Source: a bacterium (lineage in GTDB: Bacteria > SZUA-182 > SZUA-191). Taken from it: DNA of 5,972 nucleotides. The position numbers and the translations under genes were made by a program. Of this stretch, positions 1-5,972 are shown in pieces. The DNA lies in NCBI GenBank assembly GCA_003230535.1, contig QIEW01000270.1, positions 1 to 5,972 on the forward strand, read 5' to 3'. The notes under the pieces were generated by a model. It was not told the DNA's origin. It saw only the letters and a program-made list of their open reading frames with translations, and made no database searches. Position 1 is the stretch's first letter. The number at the start of each line of letters is the position of its first letter.

Positions 1-2316
1 ACCTTTACGCTCCAAGGCTTCGACATTTTTTATTATTTTATTTATGGCTACTATTTGTTTGCCGTCTAACAGTTTTGATGAACGAACATCCTGAATGGTT
101 CTTTTCATAAAATTTCGCATTAATTCGGAGGAGAATAGTTTTTTCCCTTTAATATCACGTTGTGAGGTTAACGACACGCGCATAAATTCTTCCATATACG
201 CATTTTGAATCCCAGCCATTGCATCTGTATCTTTTTTAGCAGCGTTAACCGCTTGCGTCAGTAACCTTCTTCGGTTTGGCCTGTTGAGTAGAGTACGCAT
301 TTCCGCAGCGGGACGGGTTCCGAGTATAAGCGTCGCAGCAGTACGCTGCTTATTTAAATAACTTGATTTAGCATTTTTTATACGTGCTTTAAGCACATCC
401 ACAGCTCCACTTCGACTAACTGCATCCTGTATCGATGCTTTTAATTGTGGAAATTGATCCAGTAATTCTCTATTACGGGTAAGGAATGTTTTAGCTTTTT
501 TAGTGTCAAACGTCTCCCCTTTAGAAAATAATCGAGTTCGGATTAAGTCTTCCATGTCCTCCTCTAAACGGAGTTGTTGTTCGGTTCGAGGAGGAGTGTC
601 TGGCAAGGCTTCCCCCGCTTTACGGGTAGCGCGAACCCCTGCGGCAGCTTTGGGTACATTACTGGGGGGGATTAATGATTCAGAGACCAGTTCAGCGGGA
701 ACTGCTCGACCGCCTCTTGAAGCGAATCGCATAACTTCCCCGACAGCGCCTTGGGTAAACCGCTTATTTAATTCCCTGGAAAAAGATACCGCCAAATCAA
801 AATCAGGCCCGAGATTAGAATTAGTAATATCGTCTAATATCCCCTCATTCACTTTTTGGAGTAAAAAGGCTTGTTCGGCGTCTCCTTGAGCCCGAGCTGT
901 TTTCTGCGCTCGGCCTATTTTTGATCTAAACTCTTTCACATCTTTGAATTTTTTAGTTGATAGTTTTTTACTTTTAAAAAACGAAGCAACAAACCCAGGG
1001 ATATTTGATTCATCCCCGATGAACTCATCGAATGTGGATTTCAATATTGGGACTATCTCATCATCCGGAAGAGGATCCCACACCGCGTTTTCTTGAACGC
1101 GGGCATCGCTTAAAGCGTCTTCCAGCTCGTCATTTATCCCTTTGCTCACATTCTCTCTTGTTAACTTCGGTTTTAGATTTTCTATTCTCTCAGAAAATCG
1201 AGTCATCGCTCCAGCCAATCTCGCATTTAAAGCGGTAAACAATCTTACTTTTTTAGCTTCAAAAAATAACTTGGTGTTGTCAATACTTCCGGGGGCTACA
1301 TCTTCCAACGCATTTCTAATAGTCTGATTAGCCGCCGCCTCATTACCCACCATTTCTTCAGCTAGTTCGGGGACTTTTTTTGCTACTGCGGATTCAAGAT
1401 CAAGTAATTCTTGACTACCGGAGGTTTGCCCAGCCGTTAATTTTACTCCAGGGAGTGTTTCTAGTTTACCTATCTGCTTTACTATCTCTTCCGGGGAGGT
1501 AACACCTTTTTGTAGAGATTTAGCTGCGTTCTTTTGCTCCGCACCTTTAATGAAATTACCGCTTATCTTTCTTAACATACTGACTACCGGTAACTTACCT
1601 GAAGCAATTAAAACCGTAGGCGCGGCAATCCCTCCAGCTAATTCTGAAAGTACCTGCCCCAGAGAGTCTTCCCCAAAACTCTGGCCCCCTACTTCCCTGG
1701 CTACACTGGCCCCCATAATCGAAACGCCTTCCGCCGCAGCAAAGCCTTTAGGGCTTTTTTGGAAGGTAGCGATTATAGGATCGAAGAGCTGTTTTGCTTT
1801 AGTAGCAGTTGAGATTTTATCAACAGGAAGTTTACTTCCCTTGGAAAAAGGTAGGAGCTTTCCTTTTGTTACGAAAATCTCACCAACTTTTGAAGAAACT
1901 TGCTCCAGTGTGGCGGCTTTCCCCATTGTTCCTAACATCCCCGCTAAAAAAGTCATCCCGATTCCCGCAGTGTTTCCTATGCGGGCAGAAGGGGTTTCAT
2001 CTAAAACTGCTTGGTTAACAAAGCCAAGATTTCTACCTTCTTCAATCAGCCGCTCGGAGCCGCCAATGGGTTTTTCTTGTTCACCGAAAAAAGATTGATC
2101 AATCCCAATTCGTTTCAACCCTGCCCCTACTAAACCGGACATTTTATTCGCAATGTCCATTGGGGCACCCGCCAAGGAGATAACTTCTTTGTTTATGCCC
2201 CCCGCTATATTCAAAATGGGGTTAGACATATCCCGGACTTGTTTTTCAGCTAAATGCTGAACAGCGGCTTCAAAAATTTTGTCTTCGCTTTCTACACCAG
2301 TATCAGGCTCAGCCAT
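1..2316 (-). CDS. Very large phage internal virion / DNA-ejection-like protein, C-terminus cut by window edge
   Basis: An uninterrupted frame of 772 codons runs from ATG at 2316-2314 to the left edge with no stop, so the C-terminus is missing. The start lies 2 nt after the stop of the 504-aa gene and follows AAAGGG at 2330-2325 as a weak ribosome site. Residues 30-95 hold a Gly-rich block with GAPMDIANKMSG (about 50-61) and KPIGGSERL (82-90). I recall similar pairs near the N-termini of giant phage structural proteins, but this is memory, not a search. Two Gly/Ala-rich hydrophobic stretches follow, residues 112-132 and 190-248, the second containing LAGGIAAPTVLIASG. From about 250 onwards the protein is charged and helical, rich in Lys, Arg, Glu and Ala. 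No lysozyme, transglycosylase or protease motif was recognised in the visible part. Position after a 254-aa and a 504-aa helical protein suggests the largest ejectosome protein (T7 gp16-like role). Existence of the gene is near certain; the function is inferred. Confidence 0.85.
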   Translation of the reverse strand, partial: MAEPDTGVESEDKIFEAAVQHLAEKQVRDMSNPILNIAGGINKEVISLAGAPMDIANKMSGLVGAGLKRIGIDQSFFGEQEKPIGGSERLIEEGRNLGFVNQAVLDETPSARIGNTAGIGMTFLAGMLGTMGKAATLEQVSSKVGEIFVTKGKLLPFSKGSKLPVDKISTATKAKQLFDPIIATFQKSPKGFAAAEGVSIMGASVAREVGGQSFGEDSLGQVLSELAGGIAAPTVLIASGKLPVVSMLRKISGNFIKGAEQKNAAKSLQKGVTSPEEIVKQIGKLETLPGVKLTAGQTSGSQELLDLESAVAKKVPELAEEMVGNEAAANQTIRNALEDVAPGSIDNTKLFFEAKKVRLFTALNARLAGAMTRFSERIENLKPKLTRENVSKGINDELEDALSDARVQENAVWDPLPDDEIVPILKSTFDEFIGDESNIPGFVASFFKSKKLSTKKFKDVKEFRSKIGRAQKTARAQGDAEQAFLLQKVNEGILDDITNSNLGPDFDLAVSFSRELNKRFTQGAVGEVMRFASRGGRAVPAELVSESLIPPSNVPKAAAGVRATRKAGEALPDTPPRTEQQLRLEEDMEDLIRTRLFSKGETFDTKKAKTFLTRNRELLDQFPQLKASIQDAVSRSGAVDVLKARIKNAKSSYLNKQRTAATLILGTRPAAEMRTLLNRPNRRRLLTQAVNAAKKDTDAMAGIQNAYMEEFMRVSLTSQRDIKGKKLFSSELMRNFMKRTIQDVRSSKLLDGKQIVAINKIIKNVEALERKG

Positions 2317-2318
2317 AA

Positions 2319-3833
2319 CTAACGCCCTTTCAATCGAGCAAACTCTTTTTTCTCTTCGGGTGTAGCAGAGCCATTAACTATTTTCTGTGCTAAGGCGTTT
2401 AAGTCATCAGTGTCAGCCGGGTTTCCGATAAGCTGTAGCACTTGTTCTCGCGTAGCCATATTGTCTATAATATCTAACCTTCTTTTTTTAGACAGAGGCC
2501 CTTGGAGAGACCGACTATCTAATCGCTGCTGGTTTCGCATAAAATTAGACATATCCCCCAACTTTTTGACTTCAACTTCAGGATCAGTAAATACTGACTC
2601 CGCGTCAGGGAGGATGCCGAGTACCCTATTCACTTCCGCCACGGGGAACCGAGGGTTGTTTACAAACACCCCCTCTACGGTTTTATTGAAAGTTTTAATT
2701 CTGTTTTCAGCAGAAAGGCGGGGATTTACTCCAGGAACAAAATCTCCAAAAACACGACTCATAACCTTACTTACGGCGGCTATCGGCCCAGCAGCTATTG
2801 CAATGTCTTCCGGATTAACAGTGCCCAAAGGTTCCGTTGCATCCGTTGCACCCGCCACTTTCGCTTCAGTAGTCTGACCACCTAAAAATGGAATGCTGCC
2901 GCCTTCCTCGAAGTCCTGTTTGCGTTCTTGAAGTTTTAACTTGCGCTCTTCAATGTTTGCTTTTCTCGTATCCGTGTCAGATTTCTTATCTTCAATAGTT
3001 ATGCCGATATCGGATAACCTTTTTCGGTTACGTGGTTGGAGCATGTTTGATAAAGCTTCATCGCTCATTTTTATAGCTTCTGGAATATTATCGTGTATAT
3101 TTATAAACTCCCCTACATCTATTTTTTTATCACTTCTAATTTTAGCTAATTTTTTAGGATTGTTATTCTCTAGCCAATCAATATACCCCTTTCCCGCTCT
3201 TATCGCTTCGGGAAAGTATTTTTTATCCGCTGCCGAATCTTGATCGGCTAGCCCTTCTTTACTGGTTATAAATTTAGCTATAGCATCCACGCCTTGAGTT
3301 TGTATTAGGTTCTTGACTGCCGGGCTTTTTAAAATGTCTTCTAACCCCCCTAACCTATCAGGACTAGATATGAGGGCTTTTATTTGCTCTGACGCGTTAG
3401 GGAAAACGGTGTCCACGGTAGGCGTTATAGCTGTTAAATAGTCCTCTCGCTCTTTCCCCCGTAAAGTGCTAGCGTTTTTTGATAATGATTTTATTAACTC
3501 AAAACGTTTCAATAGGTTGTCCACATCTTGCTGCCGTGCGAGGGATTTGGTTTTCGCTTTTCTTGCTTGTATTTCTGAGAAATTAGGGGATCCCATCGCC
3601 AGTACATTTAATATCCTTCGCGCAGCAGGGGGCCGTTTTCTATCCGCTTGTTCGCCCGTAACTTCTAAATCTGAAATAGCTTCTTGAGAACCTACCGCTT
3701 CGCCTTCCCCCTCAAAAGCAACTTCACCAGCGGCCACATTTGGCCCAGGGGTTTGCGTCCCGGATAACCCCGCCCCGAACTGTGCATTTAAGTCTAAGTC
3801 CAAACCGTGTCCTGCTGAAAGTCGATCAGTCAT
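2319..3833 (-). CDS. Helical phage structural protein, possible internal virion (gp15-like) protein
   Basis: This is a complete 504-aa ORF, ATG at 3833, TAG at 2321-2319. It begins 7 nt after the preceding stop, and a G-run (mRNA GGGGGA, around 3849-3844) is a weak ribosome site. Residues 1-60 are low complexity, Gly/Ala/Glu-rich and probably disordered. Residues 85-260 are charged and helical. Residues 285-310 are an uninterrupted Lys/Glu/Arg/Gln stretch likely to form a coiled coil. After a Gly/Pro break at 311-318, residues 340-362 form a short Ala/Ile/Val-rich segment. Residues 375-440 carry a pattern (NNPRFPVAEVNRVLGILPD, then VFTDPE) that I recall from other large phage proteins. No signal peptide, transmembrane helix or catalytic motif is evident. 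Its place between a 254-aa and a giant protein fits a middle component of an internal core. Coding status is strong; function is inferred from context. Confidence 0.87.
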   Translation of the reverse strand: MTDRLSAGHGLDLDLNAQFGAGLSGTQTPGPNVAAGEVAFEGEGEAVGSQEAISDLEVTGEQADRKRPPAARRILNVLAMGSPNFSEIQARKAKTKSLARQQDVDNLLKRFELIKSLSKNASTLRGKEREDYLTAITPTVDTVFPNASEQIKALISSPDRLGGLEDILKSPAVKNLIQTQGVDAIAKFITSKEGLADQDSAADKKYFPEAIRAGKGYIDWLENNNPKKLAKIRSDKKIDVGEFINIHDNIPEAIKMSDEALSNMLQPRNRKRLSDIGITIEDKKSDTDTRKANIEERKLKLQERKQDFEEGGSIPFLGGQTTEAKVAGATDATEPLGTVNPEDIAIAAGPIAAVSKVMSRVFGDFVPGVNPRLSAENRIKTFNKTVEGVFVNNPRFPVAEVNRVLGILPDAESVFTDPEVEVKKLGDMSNFMRNQQRLDSRSLQGPLSKKRRLDIIDNMATREQVLQLIGNPADTDDLNALAQKIVNGSATPEEKKEFARLKGR

Positions 3834-3840
3834 TTAGTTA

Positions 3841-4605
3841 CTATCCCCCGCCGCTAGCCAAGCTACCAAAATCAAATTCAGTATTAAGGCCCGCTGAACG
3901 TCCACTGCCTCTGTTTTTAGATACACCTACTTCCTTGGGTGAAGCGATACGCTCTTCCAATAATAGTTTCTGAGACCCTAAGAAATTCCCGGTATTGGCT
4001 AATTGTAGACCGCTTTGTGCTGTTAACGTCGATAAATTAAGCCGGTTAGTAAAACCCTGATTTCTTAGTTCTTCTTGAAAACGCTGACGCGCTAAAGGGA
4101 AATTCAATTTAGCTTCCGCCGCTCGGGCATTGACCCCTCTTACGAGCTGGCCTTGTTGGCGTACCGCTTCTTTTACTATGCGCCCCCCTCGATCTACAAT
4201 CGGGGTATCGGTGGGTCTTAAGCCCCTAGCCGGAGCCAGTTGTTCTTTAAGCAGTTGTAGCCCCTCAGTGGCGAAAGCCGTTATGTCGGACTCCCCTTGA
4301 GATATCGCCGAAGAAGAAGCCTCGTTAATGAGTTCTAATTCCCTGGCGGTAGCAGTTCCAGCGTTACCCGCACGCCTTTCTATTTCAGCTAACGCCTCGG
4401 GGCTAAAAGCTTGTTCAGTAGCGCCAGTAAGTAAATCTTGAAAACCGGCTTGTTTTAAAATCGAGGAGAGTTGGGTGTTCGCTATTTGCTGACCAATATC
4501 TTGAAGCGCCAGTTCACCTTCACTCGCGGGATCAAGTTCTACATTTGTTCTTTCCGTCGTCCTTGACCGGCTTTCAGATTGGTTTCTGGATTCGCTAACT
4601 GACAT
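3841..4605 (-). CDS. Small helical phage structural protein, possible internal virion (gp14-like) protein
   Basis: This is a complete 254-aa ORF, ATG at 4605, TAG at 3843-3841. It starts 4 nt after the GNAT-like gene, with mRNA GGGAG (4620-4616) about 10 nt upstream as ribosome site. Residues 1-20 are Ser/Arg/Glu-rich and polar, residues 25-125 are Ala/Glu/Gln/Leu-rich and helical, and residues 126-180 contain an RGLRPTDTPIVDRGGRIVKE segment followed by more Arg/Gln/Ala-rich helix. The C-terminus (from about 222) is Gly/Ser-rich and likely flexible, ending in FDFGSLASGGG. Small proteins of this composition, with polar ends and an Ala/Gln/Glu helical core, commonly sit directly before the large ejection proteins of podoviruses, for example T7 gp14 (196 aa). 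No enzymatic motif is visible. It could instead be a head-tail or scaffold-type factor; the ejection role is inferred only from order, size and composition. Confidence 0.86.
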   Translation of the reverse strand: MSVSESRNQSESRSRTTERTNVELDPASEGELALQDIGQQIANTQLSSILKQAGFQDLLTGATEQAFSPEALAEIERRAGNAGTATARELELINEASSSAISQGESDITAFATEGLQLLKEQLAPARGLRPTDTPIVDRGGRIVKEAVRQQGQLVRGVNARAAEAKLNFPLARQRFQEELRNQGFTNRLNLSTLTAQSGLQLANTGNFLGSQKLLLEERIASPKEVGVSKNRGSGRSAGLNTEFDFGSLASGGG

Positions 4606-4609
4606 TAGG

Positions 4610-4996
4610 CTATAGCTCCCAAATAAAAATGTTACCGGCGCCGAAATTCCGTCCGCCTCTTCTTTTTAATAACTTTTTATACGATTTAAGTTCAAAAGGG
4701 ATCATAGCTGAGGCATATAACACTCCCGCTTTTAAAAGAGTTTGTCTTGCCACAAGTAGTAACATTTTGACTACCTTAGCTCGTGTAGTATTTGTGATAT
4801 CGCTTCTAATACCTAGCATTTCTACCCGCCCAACTGGTTTACTTATCGCTATTTGGACACACCCTATCGCCTTATCATCAACTTTAGCAATCAACCAATA
4901 AGGGTGTATATCTTGCCAGTTTATATCAATATCTGTCGGAAACCCAGACTGCTGGACTAACTGTTTAATATCTATCTTTCCCGTCAGCGTTACTCG
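4610..4996 (-). CDS. GNAT-fold acetyltransferase-like phage protein without a clear start codon
   Basis: The open frame runs from just after a TAG at 4999-4997 to TAG at 4612-4610, giving 128 codons. The only usual start inside it is TTG at 4894-4892 (94 aa), but no Shine-Dalgarno precedes it and it would begin in the middle of a beta strand (HPYWLIAKVDD). The upstream codons DIDINWQDIHPYW look coding, so the true N-terminus lies further up. The layout is GNAT-like: a first strand pair (WLIAKVDDKAIGCVQIAIS), a central strand (RVEMLGIRS), a long helix (RAKVVKMLLLVARQTLLKAG), a strand (LYASAMIP) and a final SYKKLLKRRGG helix with a terminal strand. The acetyl-CoA loop is degenerate: TNTTRAKVV replaces the usual Q/RxxGxG/A, so activity is uncertain. 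It sits directly before the putative internal virion genes, the position of T7 gene 13. Joined to the upstream ORF by a +1 shift it would be about 151 aa. Confidence 0.7.
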   Translation of the reverse strand, partial: RVTLTGKIDIKQLVQQSGFPTDIDINWQDIHPYWLIAKVDDKAIGCVQIAISKPVGRVEMLGIRSDITNTTRAKVVKMLLLVARQTLLKAGVLYASAMIPFELKSYKKLLKRRGGRNFGAGNIFIWEL

Positions 4997-5066
4997 CTAC
5001 GCTGATACTAAACTTATATTTATCTACGCGCTGTTCAGCTTTCCCAGGTTCAGTTATTTGAAACAT
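4965..5066 (-). CDS. 33-codon ORF with strong start signals; probable detached N-terminus of the GNAT-like gene, or a separate small protein
   Basis: ATG at 5066-5064 abuts the TAA of the fibre gene (5069-5067) with no spacer. It is preceded by AGGGGAG, so initiation here is likely and may be coupled to fibre-gene termination. The frame encodes 33 residues, beginning MFQITEPGKAEQRVDKYKF and ending GKDRY, with TAA at 4967-4965. It is hydrophilic and has no membrane segment. Its last 30 or so bases overlap the beginning of the open GNAT-like frame, which lies in the +1 frame. The simplest reading is that it is the N-terminus of the GNAT-like gene, separated by one extra base or by recoding. Alternatively it is a genuine tiny protein. 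I do not recognise its sequence. Confidence 0.5.
   Translation of the reverse strand: MFQITEPGKAEQRVDKYKFSISVASNADGKDRY
4984..5005 (-). other. Perfect 7-bp stem-loop at the reading-frame junction
   Basis: On the minus strand TCAGCGT pairs with ACGCTGA around an 8-nt loop, AGCGAGTA. The structure covers the TAG that closes the GNAT-like frame upstream and lies just before the GGGAAA run at 4982-4977. There is no U-tract after it, so it does not look like an intrinsic terminator. Its 22-nt length is one more than a multiple of three, so skipping or removing the whole element would join the 33-codon ORF to the GNAT-like frame. A short stem like this can also occur by chance. Confidence 0.4.
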
Positions 5067-5972
5067 TTAACTCCCCTGGATGAACAGATAGTCCACCGTA
5101 AATGCTTGAGCAATTGCTCCTGAATTAAGGGTTGTTAACCTTATTTTGGTTGTAGCGGGGGTGCTTAACGAAGTTACAACGGTTGCGCCATTAACCGCAG
5201 AGCCAAAAAAATGCTGGGTCTGTCCATCTGGACGTTTTGAGTAAATTTCCCAGTCTTCATCCTGGATTCCAGTAGCGTTCATAATAACGTAAACGTTATC
5301 TCCCCCGAGGCTATGTGTTATTAATCGTGTATCTTCGTTACCAGAAGATAACGTACCTGTTGTGTATGTACCTGTTTCTATAAGATTTGTGAGTCTCGCA
5401 GTAGGAATAGTACCGACTGTCATCTTGCCAGTACTGTCAAACCGGGCGGTGTTTAAATCTAAATCCCCTGTACCTCTCCCCGCAATGGTTAACCCTATAT
5501 TTGGGTTCGTTCCTGTTACTATAATACTGGGTTTACTACTAGACACCCCTCCTGTAACTTCTATCCCGTTAGCGTTGGAAGTTACCCCCGTAACGGTTAC
5601 AACGGCTGAAGTAGCCCCCGACCTAAGAATAACGCTCCCAATCCCCTTAGCTGTTATCGTGTTGTCTATGTTAGTGTCAGTGCCTGCACTGCTTATATCT
5701 GTGCTGTTCCCCGTAGCCGCCCCCGTAAAATCAATCCCGTTGACTGCGCTAGCCACGGTCTTCATGGCGAAGATATCAGTGCTACCAAGTTTAAAATCTA
5801 GCTGGTCATCGGTATCCGCTGTTATCGATGTATCGGCATCGGCATCAAGAACAAGCTCATTTCCATTAAGATCAAGCGTTCCTGTTACGGGGGAAATAAG
5901 CGTTAAGGCGTTATTAAGGATGTTGTTGTATTCGCCATTGAGGTCGGAGGCGAGAAGGACTTCGCCGGCGCT
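5067..5972 (-). CDS. Phage tail fibre / receptor-binding protein, N-terminus cut by window edge
   Basis: The frame is open from the right edge to TAA at 5069-5067, giving 301 visible residues; an internal ATG at 5765 is not the start because the upstream 69 codons are open and continue the same style of sequence. Visible residues 1-42 (SAGEVLLASDLNGEYNNILN onwards) are probably part of an N-terminal or shaft region. Residues 43-59 are Asp-rich (DADADTSITADTDDQLD). I recall this kind of segment from fibre-like proteins of environmental phages. Residues 78-173 hold two diverged 39-residue beta repeats. Residues 199-301 form a compact beta-rich C-terminal domain (THSLGGDNVYVIM, DEDWEIYSKRPDG, FTVDYLFIQGS) likely to be a terminal knob that contacts the host. 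The low-complexity Thr/Ser/Gly/Asn content is typical of trimeric fibres. It is the first visible gene of the operon and its stop abuts the next ATG. Confidence 0.82.
   Translation of the reverse strand, partial: SAGEVLLASDLNGEYNNILNNALTLISPVTGTLDLNGNELVLDADADTSITADTDDQLDFKLGSTDIFAMKTVASAVNGIDFTGAATGNSTDISSAGTDTNIDNTITAKGIGSVILRSGATSAVVTVTGVTSNANGIEVTGGVSSSKPSIIVTGTNPNIGLTIAGRGTGDLDLNTARFDSTGKMTVGTIPTARLTNLIETGTYTTGTLSSGNEDTRLITHSLGGDNVYVIMNATGIQDEDWEIYSKRPDGQTQHFFGSAVNGATVVTSLSTPATTKIRLTTLNSGAIAQAFTVDYLFIQGS
5071..5077 (-). promoter_or_regulatory. Shine-Dalgarno sequence for ATG at 5066
   Basis: Read on the minus strand this is AGGGGAG, followed by TTAA and ATG. It lies inside the last codons of the fibre gene. 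It is the best ribosome-binding site near this junction and decides that translation after the fibre gene most likely begins at 5066, in the frame of the 33-codon ORF and not in the GNAT-like frame. Confidence 0.7.
5454..5570 (-). repeat. Fibre beta repeat, copy 2 (39 codons)
   Basis: This encodes NGIEVTG through to GTGDLDL, visible residues 135-173 of the fibre protein. It matches copy 1 position for position at about 15 of 39 residues. An 18-residue Val/Thr-rich linker separates the two copies. The repeats are detectable at protein level only, so the duplication is old or maintained by structure. Confidence 0.6.
5625..5741 (-). repeat. Fibre beta repeat, copy 1 (39 codons)
   Basis: This encodes NGIDFTG through to GIGSVIL, visible residues 78-116 of the fibre protein. 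It aligns without gaps to the unit at 5454-5570. Shared positions include NGI, TG, GT, NI, TI, GxG and the final Leu. The TNI...GxG pattern suggests short beta strands joined by tight turns in a fibre shaft. Confidence 0.6.

Noticed and set aside
503-889. Plus-strand ORF of 128 codons
   Set aside because: It lies entirely inside the giant minus-strand ORF and is Ser/Arg/Pro-rich, as antisense frames often are. No Shine-Dalgarno was seen.
1741-1760. AAAGCC-TTTAG-GGCTTT followed by T residues on the plus strand, resembling an intrinsic terminator
   Set aside because: It has only a 6-bp, half-AT stem, lies inside a minus-strand gene, and has no plus-strand gene upstream. Codons for SPKGF explain the bases.
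1550-2098. Plus-strand ORF of 182 codons antisense to the giant gene
   Set aside because: It has no ribosome site and a Pro/Ser/Lys-rich composition expected from the reverse of a coding frame. The minus-strand frame is open for 772 codons with phage-like features.
2410-2877. Plus-strand ORF of 155 codons
   Set aside because: It is a shadow of the 504-aa gene, with no start signals and no protein-like domain pattern. All neighbours are on the minus strand.
4610-4894. GNAT-like gene starting at TTG 4894
   Set aside because: There is no ribosome site before it, and it would remove coding-looking sequence and half of the first beta strand. It remains the only conventional start codon in that frame.
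4629-4901. Plus-strand ORF of 90 codons opposite the GNAT-like frame
   Set aside because: The minus-strand frame has a recognisable GNAT strand-helix order. The plus-strand ORF is only its complement.
5067-5765. Fibre gene starting at the ATG at 5765
   Set aside because: The frame is open upstream to the window edge, and the 69 upstream codons encode fibre-like sequence. The ATG is internal.

Overview
The window looks like part of the virion-structure module of a tailed bacteriophage, probably podovirus-like and probably from an uncultured (perhaps marine) phage. The basis is a phage fibre protein with beta-repeat motifs, a small GNAT-like protein, and three consecutive large, helix-rich, Gly/Ala/Lys/Glu-rich proteins with no metabolic signature. 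No host can be named. Composition is moderately AT-rich. I see no tRNA, integrase, transposon or CRISPR array.

All convincing genes lie on the minus strand and read from right to left. They are packed almost without gaps (0, 4, 7 and 2 nt at the junctions), as in one late-gene operon. In transcription order they are: (i) the C-terminal part of a tail fibre or receptor-binding protein (5972-5067, running off the right edge); (ii) a GNAT-fold acetyltransferase-like reading frame (4996-4610) that has no credible start of its own and is preceded in another frame by a 33-codon ORF (5066-4965) with a strong Shine-Dalgarno sequence; (iii) a 254-aa protein (4605-3841); (iv) a 504-aa protein (3833-2319); (v) a very large ORF of at least 772 codons (2316-1) that runs off the left edge.

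The order small GNAT-like protein, small, medium, very large helical protein resembles T7 genes 13-14-15-16, where 14-16 form the internal core or DNA ejectosome and 13 is a small assembly factor. I infer by synteny, size and composition that genes iii-v are ejection (internal virion) proteins. None carries a catalytic motif I can recognise in the visible part. The fibre gene precedes the cluster, whereas T7 gene 17 follows gene 16.

The most interesting spot is 4965-5066. The well-placed ATG opens the 33-codon ORF, while the GNAT frame lies in the +1 frame and overlaps it between a TAG and a TAA. A perfect 7-bp stem-loop (4984-5005) and a GGGAAA run (4982-4977) lie at the junction. This is either a single-base assembly artefact or inactivating mutation, a non-canonical start, or recoding (+1 frameshift or short hop). 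There is no gene-free stretch longer than a few bases in the window.
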